This document shows positions 13,479-24,695 of a stretch of DNA of 64,000 bases, piece after piece. Each line of letters opens with the position of its first letter. The first letter of the stretch is position 1. The notes below the pieces were generated by a model. That model was not told where the DNA came from, did no database searches, and worked only from the letters and a program-made list of their open reading frames with translations. Made by a program: the position numbers and the translations under genes. The DNA is from Aulostomus chinensis (taxonomy: Eukaryota; Chordata; Actinopteri; Syngnathiformes; Aulostomidae), in the NCBI GenBank assembly GCA_037954235.1, contig JBBMOA010000020.1, positions 23,618,677-23,682,676 of the forward strand. Direction: 5' to 3'.

Positions 13479-16400
13479 GTCAGACGATGTTACGTGGACT
13501 CAAGTTCACCCCTCGGGCTTCTCGCTTTCTCAGGAGGTCCAGTCGCTGCTGTTGAACTGGAAAGGCCCGGACCTGACCACGTACGGGGAGCTGGTTCTAG
13601 AGGGAACCTTCAAAGTTCATCGGGCCAAAAACGAGAGAACCCTGTTCCTGTTCGACCGCATGCTGCTGATCACCAAACGCCGCGGTGAACACTACGTCTA
13701 CAAGACGCACATCTCTGTGAGAAACAGACACAAACACTGGCTGCTGTGCAGTTTGGTCCTTGTACGGATCGACGTTTGTCAGTGTTCCTGTCTCTCCACT
13801 TGCGTCCCCAGTGCTCGACTCTGATGCTGATCGAAAGCGCCAAAGACTCTCTGAGCTTCAGCGTCACACACTACAAACAACCCAAACAGCCTCACACGGT
13901 CCAGGTGAGACGCCGGCAGCTTCTGCCAAAACCAACCAACTCATCCCGTGTTTGTTTCCTGAGGTCAAATCTGCTGCTGAACAAGAAAGGCGTGGAGTCT
14001 CGTCAGGACAGACACAGGGACGTGTCTGTGTCTCCGTCACCGTTGGATGTTCAAGTGTGACAGAGGGGGCGGGGTTTAATTTGTCCCACTGCATCCATGC
14101 TAATAAAACTGTTTGTGCTTCAGGCAAAGACAGTGGAGGAGAGGAAGCTGTGGGCTCATCACATCAAACGCATCATTCTAGAAAACCACCACGCCATCAT
14201 CCCACAGAAGGTCTGAAACCAGTAACACCAGTATAAACAACACGAACACCAGTGTAAACAGAGTAACAGTATGAAGACGCAACAGTCACATCATTTATCT
14301 TTTGTTTCAGGCCAAAGACGCCATCTTGGAGATGAATAACAAATGTGAGTAAATATTTCGGCAATCATCGATGTGATGTCACGGGTGAATGGGTGGGATG
14401 ATGTCATCAGTGGATGATGCCGCTGCTTCCTGTAGACCCTCCCAGGTATCGTTACAGCCCCGAGCGGCTGAAGAAGGCTTCGTCCTGCCAGGCTGACGAG
14501 CTCCCACGGGACAGCCATCAAGCGCGACGAACGTCAGGTAAACGCACCTTGAACCAGCGTGTTGGCACCGATGAACACCTGCTGATTGATGTTTGTCTCT
14601 GTTCTTCAGAGCCGGTCAAACAAACTGTGAACAGTTCCAACGGTAACAATTTTAATGTTTTATGGGTGACTCGTGTGTGCAGTCACCAGGTTGATGACTG
14701 AGCAGCTAAACATTTTCTTCTGTGTCTAACTGCCATCTTGTCTGCTCTTCTTCTTCTGCTCCTGCTCCTGCTCCTGGTTCTGGTTCTGGTTCTGGTCCTG
14801 CGAATGAACTCATAGTCGTGTTAAAGGTAAGAAGCGTTCTGCTAAACCTTGTGATTCCTGAACATTTGTAAATGTTGTACTGATTTTAGGCTGTTATTTC
14901 AAATGGTGGCAAATCTCCCCAAATTTCTTTGCCCCCCCCCACCCCCTCATTGGTTAGGGCTTGAATGTTCACATGGGCTCAGTCTGCCCCTGCGTCTAAG
15001 AAGCTGAATGCAGGGAAGCTTGAAGCCAGTGATGAAGGTTAGGGTGCTCGCACCAGCAGGACTCTCACCCTGGGTGTGTGATTGTGCAGCAGTCAGACAG
15101 TGAGGGCTTGTGCCCGAGGGAGAGACGCTCTCTGCAGCCCACCGGCAGCGACACTGAGGGCTCCAGCCACAATGTGGCTGAGCGGCCCCCGGGGGGGGAG
15201 GAGGAGGAGGAGCTGGGCTGCAGGAAGGACTCTCTGGAGCGACTGAGCTGCAGTGATGAAGAGGACGAGTGCAGGTTTTCTCCTGACCAGGTAGCTGACT
15301 TCGCCAGCTCCGTGCTGGCTGCCATCTCCTGCTGGCACTACAGGGTCGTCATGGTGACGGTGAGGCTTTCCGCTGGTAGCCGGGTCTTCAACATCCTGCT
15401 GCAGCGCCACTAAAGTCACAAATAACAGCACTCCATGCTGCTGGGGAGCTCTGGGTTATCTGCTGCATGGGCCTCTGTGTGGAACTAACACCAGCTGAGC
15501 TGCATGTTTGGGGTCAACACGCTAATGTTGGTCAGGGGCTCCTGTCCAGAAACCTGCTGAGCCAGTTCAAGAAGTCTGACCTTCAGAGAAAACAAGAATG
15601 CAACTGTAAAGCTCAACATTTAAATGTTCTGAGAGATCAATTTGATGTCATTTTCATGTTTTCAGAGGGAACCACCTCCTCTTTAGCCTTGCAAACACAG
15701 GCACTGGACGCGGAAGAAAGTACAGCATGTATGCAACTAGCATATGATACTGTACATTGTATTGCTATGTTAGGATTTTGTTTTACATAACTGCAATTAA
15801 CTTACTCTATTGAGAGAAAAATTAGTGTTGTTGACCACGACGTCACTCTTTTACTAAGAATGAAAACTTTGGGTTGAGAGTTTCACCCTCAGCTAATGCT
15901 AAGGGAGTTAGCATATCCCTGTTCTTTGCAATACAGGTGGACTCCTCCACTTTCTGAACAAAGCTGACTTTACGCTTTTCAAGTATTTATTTACCTGGGA
16001 CAGTGCACATTTATCAACATTTCAGTTTCCATGCCAACGTAGCTGTGTTACAATGTACTGGTTGACTAAATATCTCACTTTCACCTGCAGGACAGGTAGG
16101 GCTTTAGCTAGCTTTTATCATATAGACTACATACGTTACCTTAAAGTGTGCAAATGTAACCTGCATTGCAAAGTCCTGCACCGTAACCGGACTCAGACTG
16201 ATGACCACGGCATGAAAGGTAGACATGCTAGCAAGGAGGCTAAAACCCCTGGATGCTAGCATCTGTAGCCATGCGTCCCTAAAGATGTCAAGTGCACAGC
16301 ACTGTACCTGTTTGCTTGTATATAGCATTTGGTGAGAAGCTGGCTAGTTGAGCAATAAACAGCTGCTCATTCTGCAGTGTAAACTTTAGCATTCATCTGT

Positions 16401-19400
16401 CACAATTAGCTTGCAGTTGCTGCCAGTGCCTGTTACACAATAAATGCCAGAATTTGTGCTAAGCTATCCAGGCTAAACTCATGGCGGCTCTCTTTACAAG
16501 ACAAGGATGGAATGCATTGGAAGATGGATGACCAGCACCTTTAAACTGGCATTAGAACAATTCTTCAGCAAGCCTGTTGATGATTTTTCAATGGCCCTCA
16601 TGGCCTTTCCTTTGAGAAAACCTTCACCAGACATCTGATCTGTGGCTTCTGCAGCATTTTGTAGGATGAACCTCCACAGCTGCAAGGCTGAATGAAAAAC
16701 TTCACTGGATGATTGCTTTTGTGTTGTTGCGGAGTGGAAGCAGACGAGTTTGGCTGCCTCTCACTGATTTGTTGCTTCTTTTATTTGCGAATTATTATGC
16801 TTTTGTTTCAAAAGTATGGAGAGAGGTTTGTGTCCTAGTCCACAATTGTGTCCACAAACCTCTCTCCATAAAAGATTGATGCAGACTTTAATTTGATGCG
16901 GTGTGAAGCACAGGATTTAACAGTTAACCGTTCTCCAGGCTGATGGTAATAAAGGGTCAGTTCACTCAAGGCAGTTTTTTCCTGTGGTGTCCAACGATGA
17001 CGATACTTACATTGTTGGTTTTGAGATCTTCACATCTGAGTTTTCTTCTCCAGCCCAGAGGATGAGAAGAAGCTGGTTTTCTCTATCGTCAAGTTAAATT
17101 TGAGAAAATCAGCAGCAGTTTGCGTCATCTTTATCCAGGAAGAAGCAGCTCATCGCTTCTCTTTCAGTTATACTTTTTGTGGTTTGTGAAGTGACCCTTT
17201 AAAAATGAGAGGCGCAGCAGAGTTACCAGGAGTACGACTAATGCCTTTATAGTTGCTTCGTTATCATGGCACTACTTAGACAATAGAAAAACAGAGGTTC
17301 TCAAACACCCAAGCATTGAATGGCATGTGATGAGGACCACCCTGGAAGAACCTAGCAGACCCTAGGGTACCTGGATACAAATTTGAGAACCTCTGGAATA
17401 CATAACTAAACTAAAAACCTCACGAAAGATGTGTTATTTTACTTGACAATTGTTGTTGCTTGGTTATTGAAGGAGACGGAGGGTGAGGGCTTCTCGACTG
17501 CTGGCTCTAACAAAGAAAATGGACAACATCCTGAAGAGGAGGAGTCAGGAGGAAACAAACAAACAGCAGACGCCTCACAGGTTTGACGACGACGACAGCA
17601 ACACCTCCCAAGTCCTTCAGTTACACATTTCCTGATGTTCATTTCATAATTTTCCTCCTTTGTAGCCTTCCGCAGACGACCTGCCACAGGAGAAAATGTC
17701 GGGGCCTGATCTGACAGAAAACCCTGAAGTAGCACTCCGCTCTGCTCCAGACAGTTTGTCTCATTCACCTCTCAGAACCTCCATATCAGAGGACCTGAAA
17801 CCTGAGGGAGATCCAGAGCCCCCAGACGAACCGTATTCCGCCACTCCTGATTCTGACTCAAAAACCCTAAGCAGTGCAGAGTCCTCAGAGGATGAGGGCG
17901 AGAGAGAAGCAGCTGAAACGGAGGCTGAAGCCACCAGCATCCTTCCCTCATCTGTCCTAGACAAAGCTGACGCCATTGCTCAACATTTTACCAACAGCAT
18001 CAAACGAGGTTCTCATTCCCAGGATGATGCCCGTTCCCTCGGTTGTGCTTCACCACGTTTACCCAGCAGGACCGGTAGCAGCCTCAGCCTCAGCGCCGAG
18101 GCCACAGACCGACCTTTGCGGCTCAACAGCGTCTGTACTGATCTCACTGAGACCTTCGGAAACACAGATTTGACCCTATTATCCCCTCGGGATGACAGCC
18201 TCTTTGATGCTGAGCGAGGGATTCAGCGGAGGAGGGACTCCACGCTCTCCAGGCAAGACCAGCTTCTCATTGGGAAAATCAAGAGTTACTATGAGAATGC
18301 CGGAAACCAGGATGCCACCTTCAGCCTCCAGCGCAGGGAGAGCCTGACTTACATCCCGACAGGGCTGGTTAGGAGCTCTGTCAGCCGCTTGAACAGCATC
18401 CCAAAGACAAGTCCCTCCCCCTTGACCACATCATCCAGCCTTGATGCAGTTTTACCCTCAGATACCCAGGATCAACTGGTCACAAGAGATTCTGTGGAGT
18501 CTTTGCTGTTGGATCAGAAGGGTTCTGAAGATTCAGGGTTTAACACAGGAGGAGGCTGCAGGTCCAGATCTCAGAGTGTTCCGGATGATCCATCGGAGGA
18601 TGAAGAGTTCAGACCCTCATCTGAAATGATCAAGATCTGGCAGACAATGGAGCAGCAGATCACCAGATCCCAAAGTGAAGACAGCGGCCATGATCAGTCT
18701 CAAGAGGCTTCAGGAAACCTGAAATCAATCCATGTAGGCCTTTCAAACACATCAAAGACCCTGCGTAAGAGTTGTGACAGTGAGAGTGGAGAGCTCAGCG
18801 CCATCAGAGAAGAGTCCAGGTCTCCATCGCCCCTAAAGCAGAAACCCAATGGTGGAAACCGGACAGGAAGTCTAAAGCACACTCTGAAAACATTCCGGGA
18901 AGATGCTGTCTTCCTCAGGGCTCCGGTTCCTCGGGTCGCCCAGCTGAAGGCAGAAGGACAACAGCCCAGTGAGGATTCAAACCAGCTGGATGACAAAGCA
19001 GAGAGTAAAGTCCTCCATCTGGCCCGTCAGTACAGCCAGCGAATCAAAACAGCCAAACCAGTGGTGCGGCAGCGAAGTCAGGGCATGCTGATGCGCAAGA
19101 AGAGCTTACCCTGTGTGGTGGAGGAGAAGGACAGTTCGGGTACGTGCTGCTTGAAGGTCCACATGGGGGTCCAAGAAGGAGTTTGAGAACCTTTAAAGGG
19201 ACAACTCAAGCTCCTGTCCCTGGACCCCCATGTCTGTCACACCACAGACAAACATTTGAAGTGCTTATTCGTGATTCTGATCCAACATCAGTGGTCTGCA
19301 GAAGCATCAGTTAATAGAAAGTAATGAATATCAACTTGTTGTAAAGGCCTTTCGCAAACATCACCCTCTAAAATCAAAGATTTCCCAACAGCTGACATGG

Positions 19401-20662
19401 TCCAACCTGCCTGGCATAATCAGTCCACAGCTAACCCGCAATTACTGACTGACTGGCCCAATGTGCTGGCGCTAACTGGTCCACATGCATTCTCAAAGAA
19501 TACAAGTCCCATGATTCCACACTGTGGCCACAGAGCTTCCCCTGTATAGAGGACGACTCAGGTCCGTTTTAAGCTCAAGGTTGGCCTATGGACATTTCTT
19601 TTATAAAACTTGATAACAAATCGTCCAGCAAGCCTTCTACCGCTAGGGTTTGGGCGAACCCCAGAGCCTGGCTGGTTCTGGAGCCACCATTGCCAGGACC
19701 TTGCTGGGGGATTGTGATTCAATGCCTCCATGGTTCTCCTCAGCACAAATTTATGACCCGTCTTGTGTTTTGCAGGCAAACCCAACCTGACCCTGCAGCT
19801 GGTTTCTCCTGCGCCTGGAACAGTTCTTCCTCATAACGGCATCAACCAGGTCCGACCTTCAAGCCCCGGTCTCACCTGCAACTCTCCTGGCCGGGCTCGC
19901 TCCCGCAGCCCCCTCAGCCCCACTCCTCCTGTTGAGGGCTTCAACTGGCCTGACGTGCAGGAACTGCGCTCCAAGTATTCCAACTATGACCGCTCCCAGA
20001 CGATTCCGGTCAGCCGTAGTCACTCTATCCCGGAGCAGATGTGTGATAGTGGTCTTAGGAGGCGCTCCAGCTGTTCCTCCAGCCTCCTCCTCACTGATGG
20101 AAACTCCAAAGTGGCCCCTTCACACAAGGTTCAGAGCAGCGGGGACACCGGCAGTGATGAGCGCCGAAAAAGACTTCAAAGAGCAAATTCCCTGGACCCT
20201 CGGCTGAGCAGAGCTCAAATGAGCGAGCTGCAGAAGCTCCAGGACCAGGTCGCTCAGGACAGCTCCAGTTACTATGTCGCAGCTGAGGCACCTCTACCAA
20301 ATGACCCCGAACACAAGCTCATCATCATGGAGAAGCTTACAGAGGCAGGGCCTGCTGAAACAACCCAAGAACCCAAAGAAGATGAGAAGGAAGACAGCTA
20401 CGTTCAGATCCGCTCACCGACCAGCAGGGAGAAGATCTCCATCATGGCGGTCATCGACCGCTGCCGCGCCTACCAGGAGTCTGATGAATACAAGCAGAGG
20501 GAAGAAGCTAAGACCAGAACTGAGCCAGCGAAGTCACAAGACATTGACAAAACGGCGGCTTCCCCTACAGATCAGGGTGACGATTCCCAAAAAACGAGTC
20601 CAAACTCTGGGCAGCAGAGCAAAGTGAAAAACCTGAGAGAAAAGTTCCAGAGTTTGGGCTGA
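1925..20662 (+). CDS. plekhg3: PLEKHG3-like Rho guanine nucleotide exchange factor (DH-PH protein), 18 coding exons
   Basis: Coding exons: 1925-1973, 7374-7810, 10688-10788, 11915-11984, 12181-12227, 12523-12673, 13305-13436, 13534-13716, 13812-13904, 14124-14210, 14311-14344, 14436-14537, 14610-14642, 14816-14826 (tentative), 15090-15359, 17473-17580, 17666-19139, 19776-20662. They total 4269 nt (1422 aa) with phases matching at every junction. The protein starts MPEGSLSSSYDDHMGE. The DH domain (about residues 138-330) contains IETERMYVRDLRMIVE, EIYTQYCNNYP and GSYLLKPVQRILKYHLLLQ. The PH domain (about 345-455) contains ERTLFLFDRMLLITKRRG and WAHHIKRIILENHH. The long acidic, serine-rich tail keeps family motifs such as FRPSSEMIKIW and ends KVKNLREKFQSLG. 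Known for the family: activates Rac1/Cdc42 and binds actin at protrusions. PLEKHG3 fits better than PLEKHG1/2 because of the tail motifs. Least certain are exons 13-14 and the first exon. Confidence 0.93.
3306..3388. repeat. Compound (GT)n(GA)n microsatellite
   Basis: About 31 GT units (3306-3367) followed directly by about 10 GA units, in plekhg3 intron 1. Confidence 0.95.
5636..5923 (+). promoter_or_regulatory. plekhg3: Candidate alternative promoter and first coding exon of plekhg3
   Basis: A TATA-like TATTTAAA sits at about 5638-5645, after a C/T-rich, GC-rich stretch. An open frame then begins at ATG 5776, with an in-frame TGA upstream. It encodes 49 residues starting MGYQRSLWRLAGGGG and ends in phase 1 at 5923, followed by a strong donor (G|gtgagttt). 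The phase is the same as that of the exon at 1925-1973, so it can join the exon at 7374 without a frame change (reading ...RWL-E-SHRLS). This is inference: I do not recognise the peptide from other PLEKHG3 proteins, and the start context is weak. Confidence 0.5.
6324..6390. repeat. (TG)n microsatellite
   Basis: About 33 uninterrupted TG units in plekhg3 intron 1. A shorter TG tract lies at 6101-6127. Confidence 0.95.
8082..8887. repeat. Long (GATA)n array with periodic GAT interruptions
   Basis: About 800 bp built almost entirely of GATA, broken at intervals by single GAT, GATG or GAGA units that make a loose higher-order pattern. It lies in plekhg3 intron 2. The right edge, read on the minus strand, is GAGATTAATACAGTATCTATC, resembling the ...GATCAATAAAGTATCTATCTATC 3' tails of fish retroposons. 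Confidence 0.97.
10295..10378 (+). mobile_element. Fragment of a hAT-like MITE (left end)
   Basis: Starts CAGGGTTCTCAAAGTGGGG and continues with ...TCCTCAGCAAAATAA, a phrase also present in the element at 62829-63011. No right terminus was found. In plekhg3 intron 2. Confidence 0.45.
13439..13476 (+). repeat. (CA)19 microsatellite at a 5' splice site
   Basis: The CA tract starts two bases after the GT of the donor closing the plekhg3 exon 13305-13436, in an intron of only 97 bp. The repeat makes up about 40 percent of that intron. Confidence 0.95.
14816..14826 (+). other. plekhg3: Tentative 11-nt microexon of plekhg3
   Basis: The preceding exon (14610-14642) ends in phase 1 and the next clear exon (15090) starts in phase 0, so they do not join in frame. 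An 11-nt segment, TCGTGTTAAAG, lies between a long pyrimidine tract ending in AG and a strong gtaaga donor. It restores the frame by adding V-V-L-K. An alternative is an earlier donor (ACT|gtgaac) within the 14610 exon, which needs no microexon. Confidence 0.5.
17292..17395. mobile_element. Small hAT-like MITE with perfect 14-bp terminal inverted repeats
   Basis: Begins CAGAGGTTCTCAAA and ends with its exact reverse complement, 104 bp overall. The CAGRGGTTCTCAAA terminus is typical of non-autonomous hAT elements in vertebrates. I see no clear 8-bp target-site duplication, so it is old or the edges are shifted. It lies in the plekhg3 intron before the exon at 17473. Confidence 0.6.
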
Positions 20663-20873
20663 AAGGACCAAACCTCCGATGCAAAGGAGGCCGTACCAAA
20701 GCTCGGAATCGACGGTTTATTCATGTAAAAATACAAAAAACAAATTGTGAAACTGTTAAATGATGTCATGTTTTACATCTGTGGGGGAGCAGACGAGCCG
20801 GTGCCACAGCGGAGCAACAGGAAACATTTGATTTCACTTTGTACTGGCAACCACGGCAGCCTGTTGAATCCTA

Positions 20874-20888
20874 CCACTAGGGGGCACC
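20874..20888 (+). promoter_or_regulatory. CTCF-like core motif (perfect match)
   Basis: CCACTAGGGGGCACC fits the 15-base vertebrate CTCF core CCASYAGRKGGCRSY at all positions. A one-mismatch copy (CCACTTGGTGGCGCT) follows at 20944-20958. Both lie in the plekhg3 3' UTR. Occupancy is inferred only. Confidence 0.5.
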
Positions 20889-21640
20889 CTCGACTTCCTC
20901 CCCCGGGGAAAAATTACACTAAACAGAACGTAGTGACTCCAGTCCACTTGGTGGCGCTATTGCTGCTTCGTGATTGATTATCAGCTACTGTTTAACACTA
21001 CACATGTTCTCTCTCCCTCTGGTGTGACTCTACGTCCTTCCTCCCCTCTGACCCCCCCAGACCCATGTCCCTACATATAAAATACATACATGCATCTAGA
21101 AGACTCAATATTTTAAATCTCAACACACAACAAAAGTTTTGAGATCATTAGAATAAAATATAAATCATCTGACTCACATTTTCTAGTTTAAAGTCCAGAA
21201 GGAGTGTAAATATCTGTATGCAAATGATTTTTGTCAGGAGCAACTTTTTTTTGTACAGGATGTTTTGCTGATTCAGCTCTGAGAAAGTTGGAGTTCTCTT
21301 CAGTTCTGAGAGGTGCGACCTCGTTGGAGGTTTACGTCAACGAGTAAACTCCAGCTCACCTGACTGAATCCCTGCGGCAGGACTAACGGCTGAGTTTGAG
21401 CTCTAATACCAAAGCCCCCCCCCCCCAACGGGTCCAAAATCACCTGACAACTTCACCTGCCTACCCTTTATGTCGAAGGAACAGACTGAACTAAGCTGAG
21501 TATTTAATCAAGTTTCACTTTAAAGCCACCTTTTCTCAACACCCAGCCGGCCCCTGTTGTTAGTCCAGGAATACCAGGACCACAAAACACGTCAGTAAAA
21601 TGCTCAAATCAGGAATGTTAAATTTACACTTTCAATTGTT

Positions 21641-21646
21641 AATAAA
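21641..21646 (+). other. Possible proximal poly(A) signal (AATAAA) of plekhg3
   Basis: Canonical AATAAA about 1 kb after the plekhg3 stop codon, in AT-rich DNA. No strong GT-rich element follows closely, so the downstream ATTAAA looks better. Confidence 0.35.
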
Positions 21647-22045
21647 CTCGTGAAGTAGCTTTTCCTCGGATTGTTTCCATTAGTAGAGGTTTTTTTTTCC
21701 AGGGATGATTTTTAAAGATTAAAAAAAAAAAAAGATCTCAGCACAAAAATATTGTTAAGAACATTGATAGATGTATTCCTCATTTATTTTGCGCCTTTTA
21801 GTTATAATTTATGCACTTAAGGCTTTTTGAACATTTTATATAACATGTTCATTAATTTATTTCCTTTTATTAGTCACAACTTGTCTGAGCACAAACGCAC
21901 TGTTTTATCAATCACGACTTTCATCTCTTAACCGATCGTCTGTTGGTCGTCCCTGGTTGACGACACTGTGACCCTCAGTCCACCACTGTAACCTATTTAT
22001 TTGATCGCGTGTAAATGGAACCGTAACATGTCTATAACTGTGGAT

Positions 22046-22084
<39 letters not shown>

Positions 22085-22118
22085 TCGTATGTACAGAAAC
22101 ACCGCTGTTATGATTGAC

Positions 22119-22124
22119 ATTAAA
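22119..22124 (+). other. Probable distal poly(A) signal (ATTAAA) of plekhg3
   Basis: ATTAAA followed about 20 nt later by the GT-rich stretch ctgactgtgtgtgg, the normal arrangement of a vertebrate cleavage site. It implies a 3' UTR of about 1.45 kb that contains a CTCF-like motif (20874) and a TG repeat (22049-22083). Confidence 0.5.
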
Positions 22125-22990
22125 ACACCTCATGCAGAACTGACTGTGTGTGGTTTCATTAATTGTGTTAATAGTTTATCTTTAACCATGATGCAACTGA
22201 CGGGCTCAGTAGCTCCCCAAGAGGCGGTTAGACGTACTACACCCCAGAAATAAAAACGGGATCAATGAATTCTGAACTAATTACAAGGAGCCGGTGTGAT
22301 TTATTAAAGAGGCTCTGTAGACGGACTGGTAGCGTCCACAGACCAGAAGGGAGAGATAAAGACGTCACCTCCATGTCACAAATACAAGAAGAAAAATGGA
22401 CACGTTTGTTTTTAAATGGGACCCAAAATTAAAAGGTAAATGATGACGTCACGAATACAGCTAAGAAACCTGGATTAAAAGAAGTATTCAAGTATCCTCC
22501 TCCTTTCAAAGACTTGTGATGAAATATTTTGTTGCAACGTCAAATATTCAGCAAACAATCCTCAGGGCTGGGGATGACGTCACCGACGCCCGGAGGCAGC
22601 GGCCCGTCGATCACGTGACTCCTGAGCAGAGGTGACTGGATGATGAAAATGAATACTGATGCTTCTAATAATGAAGATGGTGTTTGTGTTTCATGTGTTG
22701 AAGCCGCAGCAGGTTGATCAACTCGACAGCCGTCAAATTACGGGCATTCACGCCGGAAACCAGCTGGCCATCACAATAAGAGCCCAGCAGTCTGAAGGTA
22801 AATGATTGGAGGAAACTCTAAATGGGACGCAGCAGGACGATTCTTGATTGGACTTAAATTTGAATCTTGCCGTTCTTGTTTCTTGGAATGTACGTGCAGG
22901 AGTTCATTAACTTTGAAATGTATCTTTTGGAAACTTGTAAGGGATGAAGACTGGTTGCCCAACATAGGCGTGAGAGACCTTTCATTAAAT
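22125..22990. other. Intergenic region between plekhg3 and cep170b
   Basis: AT-rich sequence with only short unconvincing open frames. No gene, RNA gene or transposon end recognised. Confidence 0.5.
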
Positions 22991-23099
22991 ATGCTCTAAT
23001 CAACTATACAGTTAATCAGATGTTTTCAATCCTGACGGGTCAATTAAACTCATGAGATTAAATTAATTGCTTGCTTTAGTTAGAAACGTGCTTTTATTT

Positions 23100-23378
23100 C
23101 GAAAATTTAGCACTTGCACTTCCGGTGTCGTAGCTAACGCGGTGCGTCTTGACACCGCGGGTGGCTGCTGGTGCGTCAGGAGGAGACAGAGATGCCATAA
23201 CAGCAGCATCAGCGACCGTACCCCGCACAGCCAGCCGCGATCCGCCTCCCGCCGCCCCGCGTCCCCGAGCACCGGCTCCGGTCCTCTCCGGGACGCCTCT
23301 CATGCTTTGTCCGCCTCGCAGCGCCTCTGTCCGGCTTTTAATCTGAGGAGAGCAGCGGCGGCAGCATCTGGAGCGGAG
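23100..23378 (+). promoter_or_regulatory. cep170b: CpG-rich promoter and non-coding first exon of cep170b
   Basis: GC- and CpG-dense sequence in an otherwise AT-rich interval, ending in a good donor (GCGGAG|gtaaga, exon end 23378). The next + strand acceptor leads into the exon with the cep170b start codon. The exact transcription start is not visible. A TG repeat (23601-23649) lies in the first intron. Confidence 0.55.
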
Positions 23379-23597
23379 GTAAGAGCGGGCAGGGCGTGGA
23401 GGAGGGGCGGGGGGCAGTCGGTCCGTCTGCCCGGTGATACGTTCGTTCCTCCGTTTATCTGTCTGTCGGTCCGTCCTTCATCGGTCTGTCCCTCCATGTG
23501 TCCTCCTGCCGTCACGCCCCGCGGCTGCAGGCCGGGGCGACTCTTGCTGTCCGGCCTGAGGCCCGGATGGATGCGAGTGATGAGCTTCCAGCCTCCA

Positions 23598-23650
<53 letters not shown>

Positions 23651-24241
23651 TGTGTCGGGTGTGGCTTGGTTCAGGTGAGCTGAGCTGAACCATTATGAAC
23701 CGTGAGCGTGATGATGACGTCACACACATGTGAACAGGTTGACCTGCTGCAAGGACACTTCCTGTCAGGTGACAGAGAATGTAAATCCATATCTGCTGTG
23801 ATCAATCAGTCAATCAGTCAATCAATCAGCTACCAGTGGCGTTTTCGTCCATCTTCTGTTGAGTGAATTTATTTGACGTCTTCCACTCACACCTGCTGAA
23901 GGGACTCAAATCTGATTTTGTCCTCTGAAGTATTTTCTGCTGCTGAGATTTTAACGCTATCTCTTGTGCATCTTCATGGATTTGCTTCACATTTGAGAAC
24001 TGTGTTTTATGAAAAGTTCTCTCCATATTGGAGTATTGATCTCTCCAACATCTCGAATACTTCTGATGGATTTTGTGCGCAGTTTTGAGTCCTTGAGGGC
24101 AACCGAATGCATGGAGTCTCCATTGTGGGTTTTTTGGTGATTAAATAATAATAATAATGAAAATAATAATAGAAAAAATGGATTCAGATTTTCTGTCAGC
24201 AGGAACAAAATACTAGCACGCCCTCGTCCACCACCAAAACC

Positions 24242-24256
24242 CAACCAGGTGGCGCT
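24242..24256 (+). promoter_or_regulatory. CTCF-like motif (14 of 15)
   Basis: CAACCAGGTGGCGCT departs from the CTCF core consensus at one position. It lies in the first intron of cep170b, between the promoter and the start-codon exon. Confidence 0.35.
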
Positions 24257-24663
24257 ATGACTTCAGAATATCTGACCATGTGACTCCAGTTACTACAGTT
24301 TCCTGTTCTACGGTCAGATATCAAACATGGCTGCCTCCTCACCACGGTCACCTCTCACTTTTCGCAGTAAAACGTCACCGGATTTCTGACCTCGTCTGAG
24401 ATGATGTGGTCGACCCACGTGTCATTTCCTGTTACCGCACAGTTGACGACTGACTGTAGTGGAAGTGTTTAGAGACCCTAACTGGTGTCAGAGCTCTGCA
24501 CCACAATCCCTCACTGTCCAGACAGCATCGTCTCTGCTGCTCTGACAGACTTCGGACAAGGGGTCCCAAAACCTTGCTTTGAGAAGCCCTGACTTAAGAG
24601 GGCTGATGGACACTTGGTAACCTGCCCCCCCCCCCCCCTTTGCTCCTGCCACTGTTTCCCAGG

Positions 24664-24693
24664 ATGCTCTGGGGTTTCCCAGCAGCCTTGTGA
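24664..24693 (+). other. Upstream ORF (9 codons) before the cep170b start
   Basis: In the 5' leader part of the second exon, an ATG opens a 9-codon frame that stops at TGA 24691-24693, two bases before the main ATG at 24696. After splicing from 23378 the upstream ATG has A at -3. Confidence 0.5.
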
Positions 24694-24695
24694 AG

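Noticed and set aside
24542..24600. Possible further hAT-like MITE end (ggggtcccaaaacc...gagaagccctg)
   Set aside because: Too short and diverged to support.
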